Below, piece after piece: positions 39,402 to 49,232 of a stretch of 64,000 bases of DNA (its first letter is position 1; each line of letters begins with the position of its first letter). The DNA comes from Rhynchopus euleeides. Lineage: Eukaryota; Euglenozoa; Diplonemea; Diplonemida; Diplonemidae. A program made the translations under genes and the position numbers. The notes under the pieces are model-generated. The model saw only the letters and a list, made by a program, of their open reading frames with translations. It searched no databases and had not been told where the DNA came from. The stretch covers positions 1,612,001-1,676,000 of the forward strand of contig OY723318.1 in assembly GCA_963210315.1 (NCBI GenBank). The letters run 5' to 3'.

Positions 39402-41203
39402 CACCGCCCCCCCTCCCCCAGTGGGTGTCACAGTGCCTGTGCCATGTACATCTCATGTATATTTCGCCGTATTTTTTTCATGATATCTGTCGCCTTTCTT
39501 CTCGAGGCCCACTCTCCGAAGGTGCTGCCCTACCCGTGTGCACAGTTGGGCAGCACCGGACGGACCGCGTGCCCCCGTTGCGTTGCTGTAGAGCATCCCA
39601 TCCCTTGAGGGGAGCGGCCCCCTTTGGGATACCCTCGAGGCAATCGGAGAGAGACGCGCGAACAGAGCTGAGCGGCGAGTGGTGTGGCGGTGGTGGGCAC
39701 TAGTGTGGTATCCCCCACCCCACCCCTCCCCTCCCCCCCCCCCTTACTGCGGAAGGGTACATGTCTCAATTCGCTCGCTCTGTGTGCCCAATGTGCGCAA
39801 ATGTTGTTCCATGCTGTGTTTTTCGTGCCTTCGCGCTGTCTGCATCTCTCCATATCTCTCTGTGAAGGGTGTGGTTCCCCCCCCCCCCCCCCCCTGGGCT
39901 GTCTGCATGACCTGTCTGACAGCATCCCGCGCCCCACACCGCACCGTCTGTTTCGTCCTCTGTGACTGTCAAATCCCGGGTGTTTTTGGCAGAACGCGCA
40001 AATCACCCCTCTCGGGCGGGAAGTGCGTTAGCCTAACTTAGGCCTAAAAAAGGATCTGTGTGGCAGCAGTTTTGGTGGTGGCGGGTGTGGCTTTCGCAAA
40101 AAGGAAAAATAAGGCATGATGACAGCTGGGTGTTGTCATCCTGCGTGCCTCATTTGCACCTCTGTCTCTATCTGCTGCAGTCCTCACATGCCTTCACACG
40201 GCACACCTTTGCGGCTGGGGGGAGAACAGTTATTCCGGAAAAAAACCCCCCGAAATGAAATGAGGCCGTGACGCCCTTGCCAAGAGCCGTGCCTCACGGC
40301 GGCATGCCTCTCTCTGACTCTCTGAGACTCCTGTGGACACTGCGGAGCAGCGATCTCTCTGCCTGGTCAGGCAGGGCAGCTGCCCTACCTATTCAAATTT
40401 TGGGCACGAGCCCAGCGAGATCACTGCTTGCGGAGGGAGCGCGCAACTTGAGGAAGAGAGAGTCGGGGGGGGGAGTGCACCACCGCAGAGAAGGAGAAGG
40501 GCGGCACCCGGCAACACCCCCTCCCCTCATATTATGCACACTGTAGATCGTCGGGCCCATTTTTGCTATTCTAAGGTAATTCCTTCACGCGTGTGTGTGT
40601 GCCACCCGTTGAACTGTAGTAGCACAGCGCGCACATCTCCGACCCGCCCCCATCCCAAGACACGGGGGTGGTGTGTGGCGGGAGAAAACTGCGCTGCTGT
40701 GTGGGGTGTGTCTGTAGTGGTGCGGGGTGTGGCTGTGTTTGTAATCTGAGGTGTTCGCGGGGGGCGCTGGGGGGGGGGGGGGGGGGTTTCGATCGCGAGA
40801 ACACCCCACGCGCCTGTCATGAAGCGTGTGGGAAGTTCTGCAAGGATCTGCACCGGCACAGTTTTGCAATATCCCCACAACCCCAAAGTGAGAGAGAGTG
40901 AGAGATAACTGGCAGCGAACAGCGTTCCCTCCCTCCCCCGCACAGAACAGCAAGACAGGCATGCATCAGCAGAAGGCGGCAGGTAAGATTATTTACTGCA
41001 GGGCGGGGAGGTGGGGGCTGCGTGCAGCAGAAGGGCATTCCTGGGGGGGGGGGGGGGGCGGGTGGAGATATGCAAAACAAAAATGTAACAAAATTTTGAG
41101 GACTTCTCGTGTGGTGGGACCTCCCCCCCCCCCCCCGCCCAAACCCCCTCCCCTGACCCGACACCATGCACTGCCCCAGCACCGCTCCACTCTCAATTTC
41201 CTG
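39402..41203. other. Intergenic spacer
   Basis: 1.8 kb with no supported gene. The longest homopolymers of the host block lie here: C20 at about 39878-39897, G18 at about 40771-40790, G15 at about 41043-41059, C15 at about 41127-41141. Confidence 0.45.
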
Positions 41204-41669
41204 CTAAGGCCTCCCAGGCCCCCGCTTCGGAAGTGGCTGGGCCTGGGTTGGCGTCGGCGTTTCGGATGGTGCTGCTGCGACGCCGTCCTCCCTCGCTGCC
41301 TTAATCCGGTCTTCCATCTTGACAGCGTCTTCTTCTTTCTCGGAAGGTGCCAATGTCGGGGGTGTGAATGTGTTCTCAATCGAAGGGAGCAGCACCTGAC
41401 GATCCTCCCCTGTCAGAACGAATCAGGAAGGGCTCCTCTGCAATGCCTATCTCCTCCAGCAAGGACATCTTTGCGTTCAACAGCTCCGAGCCGTTAAAGC
41501 TCTCGCCGTTCTCCTTCGCGACGAGGGGCAGGAAGGCGCTGAACCGCCGTGTCTGAACCACGGCTCCAGAGCCGTGGGTGTCACCCAGGGTGCCGCCGTC
41601 GTGGATGAGGGAGAAGCGGCACCCCCGAACCTTTGAGGCAATCGCAGCCAACTCCTCGAGGGACAGCAT
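41204..41669 (-). CDS. Minus-strand gene, unknown protein (frame broken once)
   Basis: Reading leftward from ATG 41669, a 97-codon frame to 41376 has host-like codon use (LSLEELAAIASKVRGCRFSL, then LLNAKMSLLEEIGIAEEPF). Its last residues look spurious. A one-base shift near 41391-41395 enters a second good frame to the stop at 41204 (EEDAVKMEDRIKAAREDGVA, ending PLPKRGPGRP, AT-hook-like). Together they would make about 155 residues, probably nuclear. An indel or an unrecognised splice could explain the break. More exons may lie upstream toward 41880. It diverges from RPF2. No family recognised. Confidence 0.45.
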
Positions 41670-42153
41670 CCTGTACTTGGACACGCAGCCCGTGGCGTAA
41701 GGGAGCAGTCAGTGGGAGCGTACCCGCGCGCAGTGTGTTTTGAGAGAGCAACACAAAACCACTTAATCACAGCAACGCCCTTCACAGGGGCCACAACACA
41801 CTGCCGCTCGTGCACACAAACAAAATCCGGACTCTTCGCTTCGACACAGCATAAGCCCGGTTTGCATCTTTTGTCTCCCAACAAGCGACCTACTTGTCAG
41901 GTGGAAATGCAGCGATTCGCACACAGTCTTATGCGCCTGCCAATCACACACCAACACTTCCGCAGGCATAATTTTCTGTGTGTGTGCATGTTGTACGATC
42001 AACGAAAAACCTTTTCTCGTTTACCTTTCGCATTTCTTCACGAATGATCCTGCACGACTCCAGCTATATTTTGAGAAAGGGCGACACACACCCAGCACGG
42101 GACACCCCACCACAGGCACACACAGCAGAGCACGACAGCCTCTGCATTTGAAG
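41670..42153. other. Divergent intergenic region
   Basis: The shared 5' region of the minus-strand unknown and RPF2. It is CA-rich near RPF2, with several AG acceptors (CACAGCAG at about 42121-42128, CGACAG at about 42133-42138) within 35 nt of ATG 42154. Confidence 0.4.
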
Positions 42154-43539
42154 ATGGTCGCGGGACACACGACCACCGGTGGTCTGGTTAGGGCGGCACC
42201 GAAGAACCACCGCTCAAAAGTTGCGTTGAAGAAGGTCATCCCGAAGCGGATTGAGAACCCCAAGACAGCGCTGTTCCTGCGTGGGGAGCGGTGCAGCCAG
42301 GTTGTGCAGGACGTGCTGACGGACCTCTACGTCATGAAGAAGCCGCACGCGGTGAAGCTGACGAAGAAGAACGAGTTCCGCCCATTCGAGGAGTCGAAAC
42401 ACCTGGAGTTCCTGGCGTTCAAAAACGACGCCAGCCTTTTCGCATTCGGGTCGCACAGCAAAGCCAACGGGAAGAGGCCCCACAACGTGGTGATCGGGCG
42501 GCACTTCGACTACCAGCTGCTGGACATGGTGGAGATGGGTGTCACTAAGTTCGAGCCGATGCAGGGCAACGCGCCCATCATGGTGGGGTCCAAGCCCATG
42601 ATGCTCTTCACAGGCGAGATGTTCAACACAAACACAACTCTCGAACGCGTGAAGAACGTTTTCCTCGACTTCTTCCGTGGCAAGGCCGCGGAGCAGGTGG
42701 AGCTGCTGGGGCTGGACCGTATCATCACCGTGACGCTGCGCCCTAAGGACGCTTCCAAGGAGATCACCGTTGCGGAGGACGGGTCGTCCATCTCCAACGG
42801 GGAGATCCTGTTCCGTCAGTTCTCCGTGTCCCTCAAGAAGTCTGGGACAAAGATCCCGAAGGTGGAGCTGAACGACGTGGGCCCGACCATCAACTTCGAG
42901 CTGAGGCGGGTCCGCCTGGCGACACCGCAGATGACGAAGTATGGGCCTCACTCCCTTTGTTCGCCAGTTTTTTTATTCCGCACACTTCAATTTGGGTGGA
43001 AAGTTTCTCGCGCTTTGCTCGTGCCCTTGTGCTCTTCACTCACGACACCATCATCAGCAGGAGTGTGAGTGTGGAAGCGTCAACGCAAAAAGAAACCATA
43101 GTAAAGATAAACCATAGCAAAAAGTGCCGACCAAAGCGCAGAGACACTTTTCCCCCGAGTTGCGAATTGTCCTTTGTTTCCGATGTCCTGCATCACCCCA
43201 CACACACAACCCCCCCACCCCATCCACTCTTGCAGGTACGCAACTCGGATCCCGAAGGGCGTCGTGTCGAAGATGGACAAAAACCTCACGCGCGAGGCGA
43301 CCGGCAACATCAGCGGGCAGGTCCACTTGCAGCCGCAGACGAAGGCCCTGATGACGATGGGCACCCGCAAGTTCAAGGCATTCAAGAAGGAGAAGAAGGG
43401 CGCAGAGGGTGCAGAGGCTTCGGCAGCAGGAGAGGCGGCAGCACCCGCAGACCGCAAGAGGAAGCGCATCGTGCCCGGCGGGGACGACGCAGGCCCCGTG
43501 GTTCTCCCCAAGAAGAAGGCGGCGAGAAAGGCGGCGTGA
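42154..43539 (+). CDS. RPF2: Ribosome production factor 2 (Brix domain)
   Basis: Exon 1 42154-42938 and exon 2 43236-43539 join at a split Lys codon (AA|G; donor GTATGG, acceptor TTGCAG) to give 362 residues. The Brix domain (about 28-230) includes KTALFLRGERCSQVVQDVLT, DLYVMKKPHAVKLTKKNEFR, PFEE, KNDASLFAFGSHSKANGKRP and HFDYQLLDMVEMGV, all hallmark RPF2 segments. The C-terminus after the intron (IPKGVVSKMDKNLTREATGN, then a Lys/Ala-rich tail) also fits. RPF2 with RRS1 recruits 5S RNP to pre-60S particles in the nucleolus. The intron holds a dispersed repeat. G runs start right after the stop. Confidence 0.96.
43067..43152 (+). repeat. Dispersed repeat fragments inside the RPF2 intron
   Basis: GTGGAAGCGTCAACGCAAAA at about 43069 is the recurrent 20-mer family. 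AACCATAGCAAAAAGTGCCG, then ACCAAAGCGCAGAGACACTT (43107-43150), matches about 24908-24952. Insertion here would lengthen the intron without harming the splice sites. Confidence 0.7.
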
Positions 43540-45296
43540 GCTGGTCCGGTCGGGGGGGTGGGTGGGTGGGTTTGGGTTTTTTTACAGGGGGCCCGGGGTC
43601 TGTCCGTCTTGTTTTGTCGTTTTATCAGAAAATACCGATTCGTTTCGTCCGTCAGCAAAAAAAATGAAGAAGAAAACAACACACCGCACTGCGCAGGGAA
43701 CAGTGTTTCTCTGCCAAAAGGAAGGAAACGTAGAAAAACTGAATGGGAGGGGTGTGGGGGGGGGTGGGGTGTGGGGAGACCGGCAAGACACAAAAGAACA
43801 CCGCAGCGATTCCGGCACCACACTGCAAAAAGTTCCCTTTGTTTTGGGAGCCCCCTGAGGGTGGTGTGAGGGGATGGACAGCGGATATCTCACATCAACG
43901 CCTAAAGGGGGTGGTGCGTGTACACGACCACGGTGTGCTGCCTGTCTGACCTACGTCCCCCCCACCCCCGTCCCTCGACACACTTTCTGGAAATTCCGAA
44001 TGTTTTTTTTTGCACCATGGTGCACCACCCCCCCCCCCCCCCCCCGCCGCTCCAGCGCGCGCGAGGGTTAGGGAGGGGTGCTGTCACTGTGGGGAGGGGG
44101 GGGAAGGGGGGGGGGGTCAATCACGCACCCCCTCCCGATCATTGGCTTTTTTTAACCACACACTGTGTCACTGCAGCACAGGCGACCCCTCCCCCCCCCA
44201 CCCTGTCCTGCTCAGAGCACGATGTGTTGTGTGGCACACCCCTGTGCATACCGAGGCTTGGGTGTGTGTGTGTGTGTTTTGTGTGTGTTTTCGGAAATCG
44301 TTCGGTGCCGCGGTCTCTCTCTGCGGCTGATATTTTTTTTCCGCTGTGCTGTTGTTGTGATGTCCGTCTGCAGACACTTCCCCACATCCCCTCCCCCCCA
44401 CACGCACACGCGGGCGGAGAAGAGGGTGGTGCAGGTGGGAGGAGGTAGAGCTCTGAGAGGCCGTATGTAGTCTGGGTTGTAGCCGCTGGGCTGAACCCCC
44501 GGATTGACTATGTATGGTGCTCTACGATACCCGACCCCCACAGCCCCCACAGAATCAATGGGTTTTTCTTACGGCGCACATCTCGCCACAAACAACACAA
44601 CACACAGACCCCACACCCCACCCCCACCCCCCCCTCCTGGCACCCCTTTCTCTAGCCAGCAATCATCGGGGGGCATCTGTGTGTCTGTTTATTGTGTTGC
44701 AGCTATTGTGAGGGTTCAGGCCTGTTGCAGGGCTGCCAGCCGTGCCCCCACCGCTCGGTGGTGGGAGGGGGAGGCGAGAGAGTGGGGGATTCAAACGGCT
44801 GCAAAAGACGATCAGCGTTGGGGGGGGAGTGGTGGATGTGGCGGTGGCGGTGGTGGGGGAGGGGGACTCACGCGCCCCCTCTACCCCCATGCAACCCGAA
44901 GAACGACATCCTTCCTGAAAGAAGGGGGCAGGTCTCACCCCCTCTCCCCACCCCCACCCATCCCCCGCAACCCAGCTTTAACTCTTAACCGAAGCCCCCC
45001 CCTTTGGCTGCTCCTGTCGCTATCGCAGATCCACTCGTGGTTGCTTTGCTTTTTGCAACGGGAAGGGTGTGTGTGTGTTGGGGTGCAATACAGCCAGTTT
45101 TTTTCGAGAAACGAGGCGGCGGGGGGGGGGGGGGGGGGCATCCCCGAGCTTTTTTTTCGAGATCAATCGAACAGTCTCGTCCGCCACAAACACGCGGACC
45201 GCGGCTAACCTCGGCAACACGCGCTTGGTACCCTCACCCACACGCACCACACCCACACCACACCTTGCCTGCCCCCACACACCCAACAGGCAACAT
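43540..45296. other. Intergenic spacer and FYVE-gene leader
   Basis: 1.76 kb without a supported gene. G-rich microrepeats at 43550-43570, inverted C/G runs at 44029-44046 and 44094-44115, a GT microsatellite at about 44262-44290, and G18 at about 45120-45138. ACCCAACAG ending at 45289 lies only 7 nt before the FYVE ATG and is a strong splice-acceptor candidate. Confidence 0.45.
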
Positions 45297-48200
45297 ATGG
45301 TTCACTTGAGGCTCCTCCCTGTGCACGAGGCAGATGCTGCTTCGTCTACGCCTCGGGGCGACAGGCGCCGCTTCCACGGGAGGCTCGGGTTTGCCCAGCG
45401 TGCCGATGCATCCGCAGCATCGTGCGCTGCGCCCCTGAGCCCCCTGAGCTGCGACAGCAGCTGCCCGACGGAGTCATCGCATGCGGTGTCGCTTCGCGGG
45501 GGGCGCATCCTGTCGGACTTCGACAGCAACAAGGGCGCTGCCGCACACGCCTTCACGCCTTCGCACAAGGCGAGCCACCTGACGGAGCAGGCGGTGAAGG
45601 AGCACCGCCTGGTGCGCAGCTCCTCCGACCCTCTCCGCTTGGCGTCCAGCTTCTCGGCATTCGCCAAGGGGCAGCTGGTTGCCGAGGCGGAGTGCAACAA
45701 CGACACGACTGACGACGAGCTGTCAGAGCCCCTCGAAACGTACACCCTGCGAGGGGAGGCAGAGGCGGGTCTGCAGGACGACGCAGAGGGGGAGGACGAC
45801 CTGCTGGCGCTGGGGGAGTCCGACTGCCCTGTCGATCTGGCGGGCGACGTGCCGGCGTGCCACCTGGTTGCCGCCTGCGCCGCGGCGATGTGCCTCGGGC
45901 GTGATGCCCTGCGCAGCGGTGTGGCTGCCGATGCGGCGGTGTCCCTCGCTGCCGCATACGCCTGCGCCGCCGCTGCGGGGGTGCGTGCGCCAGCGCAGAA
46001 CGGGTCGTTCCTCAGCACCCTGCTGCCGTGGTACCACCAGGCTGGCAAGCCCGCGCTGCCCGCTGCAGAGCCCTGCGCGGCACAGCTCGCCTGCGCCGGC
46101 GCAGCGCTTGTCGCGGTGGCCGCTGCCGCCGGCAGCCAGGAGGCGGAGGGGGCGGTGCAGGTGCAGGGGTACCTCGCGTCCTTCCTGTGGCGCTCGCCTG
46201 TCAACACCCCGAGGCACGCGGCGCAGAAGGCGCCTGCAACGGAGGCCGACAGGGCGACGTACTTCAGCGGGCTGTGGGGCGGCAGGTCGGACGACGACCT
46301 GGAGGGCTCCAGGGCTGAGGTTGTGTCCGCCGTGTCCAGCTCCGACCTCAGCAGCATGCACATGGGTGGGTTCAAATCCGCCGTGTCGCTCGACGCCCTC
46401 CAGGTTGAGGACCCGCCGGCTGCAACGAAGGTGCACGTCGCCACGGATGCCAGGCGGGACAGCTGGATGTCATTGGAGTCGCTGCTCAGCATCCCCTCCG
46501 CGCTGTGGCGCCACATCCCGCAGGGCCAGAGGCCTGCCGTGCAGGCGGCGCCGCAGCAGTGGGAGTGCGACTCCGAGCTGTCGGCCGACATCCTCGCCAC
46601 TCTGCTGCCGCACGTGCCCCGCGCCGACCTGCAGCGCGCCGCACCCGCTGCACGCTCACCCGGGGCATGCTTCGATGCCGCCCGCCTGCGTTTGGCACGC
46701 CTGCGGGACACCCGCAACCCCATCAACAGGGCTGTGGGGCACGGCGGCAGCACGCTGCACCAGCCGGTCTTCACACGCCTTGTCGCGACGCTCTACGAGG
46801 CGCGGTGCTGCATCGAAGGGGAGCAGGTGTGGGCGTGGAACGCCGCAGTGCTCCTCTTCAAGCGCGGCGCCAGCCTCGTCACGCAGAAGGAGACGCTCGT
46901 CACGCAGGAGGCGGAGAGGCGGCGCGCCCTGCACACCACCGGGCTGCGGTGCACCGAGGCGCTGCACCAGAAGTGCCGCCAGCACCTGGCCCTCTTCGCC
47001 CTGGGGTGTGAGGAGAGGGCGGCGCGTTCCGAGCTGCGCTCCTTCATCCTGCGCAGCATCCGCAGCCTCCCCGTGCCCCAGCCGATCACCCACCTGCGGG
47101 AGCGCACCTACCTGGGTGCTGCTGAGTGCGCCGCGCGCCGCGGTGTGGAGCGTGACTTCGCAGCGTCGCTGGGTGCCCTCGTGGGGCTCGACGTGCAGGC
47201 GAAGCGGCAGCTCGCCCTGCGGATGCGTGCGGAGGTGTGCGAGGTGGAGCGTGCGCTCGACAGGCAGGCCGCCCGGTCCGCCGCGCGGGGGCACGAGGCG
47301 CAGCTGGCTGTGGGGCGTGTGCAGCACAGCCTCGAGGAGGCGCACGCCGAACAGGGCAAGTGGGCTGCCGTGCTGGAGGAGTGCCGCAAGGCTGCTTCGG
47401 AGCAGGCGCTGAGGTTCGAGCGTGAGCAGGAGTCGCAGGAGTGCATGATCCTGGCTCGGTGTGAGGCGGAGGCGACACGCGAGGCGCACGCCAGCGTCTT
47501 CGACTACAGGTACGCGGCGCACCTGCGCACCCTCTCGAAGGACCTGCTGCAACAGGAGATTGCCGATGCCGAGGAGAAGCATGCAGAGGCTGTGTCCCGC
47601 ATCGAGTGTCTCGACAGCGAGCAGGCGGCTGCGGTGGCGGCTGTGGCCTCTGTGGTGCAGCGGTGCGATGTGGCAATTGCCGAGCTGACGGCAGAGCGCG
47701 ACGCGCTTCAGGAGCGCCTTGACAGCTTCATCGCTGCCAACCCTGGCATCAAGGCGATTGAGAGCGACGCTGCGATGAACCTGACGACCCTCACCGACGC
47801 GCTGCGCGCACGCCACGTCGCCTGCGAGGAGCTGGAGGCCACCTGGAGGCGCGAGCAGGCAAAGCTGTCCGTTCTCACGGCGCAGTTCAGCTCCCAGCGC
47901 GAAGCGGCTGCAGAGGACAGCGACGACGGCGACGAGGTCCGCCACGTCGAGCAGCAGGCGGCAAGCCACGAGCGCCTCCTGGAGCAGAAGGAGGCGCAGT
48001 GGTCTGCCAGGCTCCGCGACGCTGTGTCTGAAATTGTGCGCCTGGAGCAGCAGCTGGAGCACATCGGGCAGTCACACATCGTGGCCTCCCTGCGTGCGGA
48101 GGGGCGCAAGAGGCGCTCGGCGGCACCCTCGACGGAGGCCGCGCGCATCTTCACACGGGCGCTGCGCGCCTGCCAGGCAACAACCGAAAACGCCTGCACC

Positions 48201-48422
48201 ACGGCACCCCTTCCTGGGGCCACACGCTGGGTGCCTGACTCCATGTCCACGTCCTGCTCGCGGTGCCTGGTGGAGTTCGGGCTTGTCGCACGGCGCCACC
48301 ACTGCCGGAGATGTGGAAACATCGTCTGTGCAAAATGCTCACCCTTTAAAGAAGTTGTTCCGACAGTGTGCGACACCCCCGTGCGCGTGTGCACGCCCTG
48401 CTACGAGGGCGCAGATCTCTGA
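45297..48422 (+). CDS. Large coiled-coil protein with C-terminal FYVE zinc finger
   Basis: 1041 residues, single exon, ATG 45297 just after a CAACAG acceptor-like site. The N-terminal third is Ser/Ala-rich and low in structure, with an Ala-rich helical block about 180-230. Residues about 530-700 are helical and Arg/Ala-rich, and about 640-930 is a long coiled coil (for example LVGLDVQAKRQLALRMRAEV, RDALQERLDSFIAANPGI). The C-terminus (about 977-1038) is a canonical FYVE domain: WVPDSMSTSCSRC (WxxD), RRHHCRRCG (basic pocket for PI3P), CAKCSPF and RVCTPCY, with all eight zinc ligands. It should bind PI3P on endosomes and may act as a tether or Rab effector, which sits well with the TBC1D5-like RabGAP 6 kb upstream. 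Very high GC3. Confidence 0.9.
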   Translation: MVHLRLLPVHEADAASSTPRGDRRRFHGRLGFAQRADASAASCAAPLSPLSCDSSCPTESSHAVSLRGGRILSDFDSNKGAAAHAFTPSHKASHLTEQAVKEHRLVRSSSDPLRLASSFSAFAKGQLVAEAECNNDTTDDELSEPLETYTLRGEAEAGLQDDAEGEDDLLALGESDCPVDLAGDVPACHLVAACAAAMCLGRDALRSGVAADAAVSLAAAYACAAAAGVRAPAQNGSFLSTLLPWYHQAGKPALPAAEPCAAQLACAGAALVAVAAAAGSQEAEGAVQVQGYLASFLWRSPVNTPRHAAQKAPATEADRATYFSGLWGGRSDDDLEGSRAEVVSAVSSSDLSSMHMGGFKSAVSLDALQVEDPPAATKVHVATDARRDSWMSLESLLSIPSALWRHIPQGQRPAVQAAPQQWECDSELSADILATLLPHVPRADLQRAAPAARSPGACFDAARLRLARLRDTRNPINRAVGHGGSTLHQPVFTRLVATLYEARCCIEGEQVWAWNAAVLLFKRGASLVTQKETLVTQEAERRRALHTTGLRCTEALHQKCRQHLALFALGCEERAARSELRSFILRSIRSLPVPQPITHLRERTYLGAAECAARRGVERDFAASLGALVGLDVQAKRQLALRMRAEVCEVERALDRQAARSAARGHEAQLAVGRVQHSLEEAHAEQGKWAAVLEECRKAASEQALRFEREQESQECMILARCEAEATREAHASVFDYRYAAHLRTLSKDLLQQEIADAEEKHAEAVSRIECLDSEQAAAVAAVASVVQRCDVAIAELTAERDALQERLDSFIAANPGIKAIESDAAMNLTTLTDALRARHVACEELEATWRREQAKLSVLTAQFSSQREAAAEDSDDGDEVRHVEQQAASHERLLEQKEAQWSARLRDAVSEIVRLEQQLEHIGQSHIVASLRAEGRKRRSAAPSTEAARIFTRALRACQATTENACTTAPLPGATRWVPDSMSTSCSRCLVEFGLVARRHHCRRCGNIVCAKCSPFKEVVPTVCDTPVRVCTPCYEGADL

Positions 48423-48830
48423 CTGTGTTCCTCTGACGCGGGAGCGATGCGGTCGTGCGTCGGGGGATATTTTATACTTCAGCATATTCTTCAATGTGTG
48501 GGTGGAAAGTGTCACGCGCCTTTTGTGAAATGCCCCTGAGATGTTCCCCCCTCACTCACGGCACCGCCATTCTTCCGCGGGCCTCTGGGTGTGGAACCCC
48601 CGTTCAAAAGCGCTGAAATAAGGCAAAACAAAAGAAACGGGCAAAACAGCAAAGGGCGCATTTTTTGATGCTTTCTTATATCCCCCCTCTCCCATTTTTC
48701 TCTCTCTCACCGACTTTACTTCCCATGTCATTCCACCACAAAATCGCACTCCCTTCCTTTCTCGTCTTCGTGCCAATACCCCCACCATGTTCGTTCTTCA
48801 TACTTTCTTGTTTTTTGCTGTACTTTTTTT
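48423..48830. other. Spacer upstream of the SL-like repeat
   Basis: No gene seen. It is AT-rich toward 48650-48830, and its end (GCTGTACTTTTTTT) is a degraded form of the box end (GCTGCTGTATTTT) that precedes copy B. Confidence 0.4.
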
Positions 48831-49187
48831 GGTAAAACACACCCCGTGTGGTAGAGAAAATACGGCAAGAGTCTCGGTGGGTCGGAAGAGCAGATGGTTC
48901 CCGCAACAGCTCCCGGGGAGCGGCGGGTATTTCGCATAGGATGCCGGATGTGTGAACACGTTTGTGCGGTTTGCCCTGTGTTGTGTGAACATATGTGTAT
49001 GTGTGTGTGTATGCTCCACCCAACCCGACACATTTTCTGTACTTCATTGGTAAGGTCACTCGACACGCGGGGGGGGGGGGGTTTTTGTTGTGTGTTTTTT
49101 CTGCCAGCCGACATCACTAGCGCCAGCGAGAAAAAAAAATAAAATAAAATAAAAAAAAAAATAAAAAAAAAAAATAAAGCGATTTAC
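48831..49187 (+). repeat. Poly(A)-tailed repeat containing a spliced-leader-like segment, copy A
   Basis: 48831-49130 is nearly identical to 53936-54238. It starts GGTAAAACACACCCCGTGTG and ends CTAGCGCCAGCGAG followed by an A/T-rich tail (A9, then TAAAA repeats to 49187). The 3' tail suggests retroposition. The middle carries an SL-exon-like sequence followed by a G13 run and a T-rich tract. It lies immediately 5' of the VIPER-like element, with copy B immediately 3' of it. Confidence 0.75.
49016..49130 (+). ncRNA. Spliced-leader RNA-like sequence (possible SL RNA gene or pseudogene)
   Basis: The segment CCACCCAACCCGAC leads into ACATTTTCTGTACTTCATTG (ending 49049), followed at once by GTAAGG. 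From memory, kinetoplastid and diplonemid SL exons end ACAGTTTCTGTACT..ATTG followed by GTATG. The match here is 18 of 20 to the diplonemid form. The T-rich tract at 49081-49100 could stand in for an Sm-like site, but none is clear. The exon would be about 30-34 nt. Copy B (54121-54238) has CAGACAG instead of CATTG before GTAAGG, so it is not a functional duplicate. Whether either is transcribed is unknown. Confidence 0.4.
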
Positions 49188-49232
49188 TAATCGCCAACTC
49201 GCGATCAGGCGTTTCCAGGCAGAAAACAGTGC

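Noticed and set aside
40766-40810. Possible tRNA around GGTTTCGATCGCGAGAAC
   Set aside because: Only a T-loop-like word is present; no acceptor stem or anticodon arm could be drawn. No tRNA was recognised anywhere.
45679-47412. 577-codon Arg/Pro/Ser-rich frame overlapping the FYVE gene
   Set aside because: It is an offset shadow of a high-GC coding sequence; the FYVE frame has the domains and codon bias.
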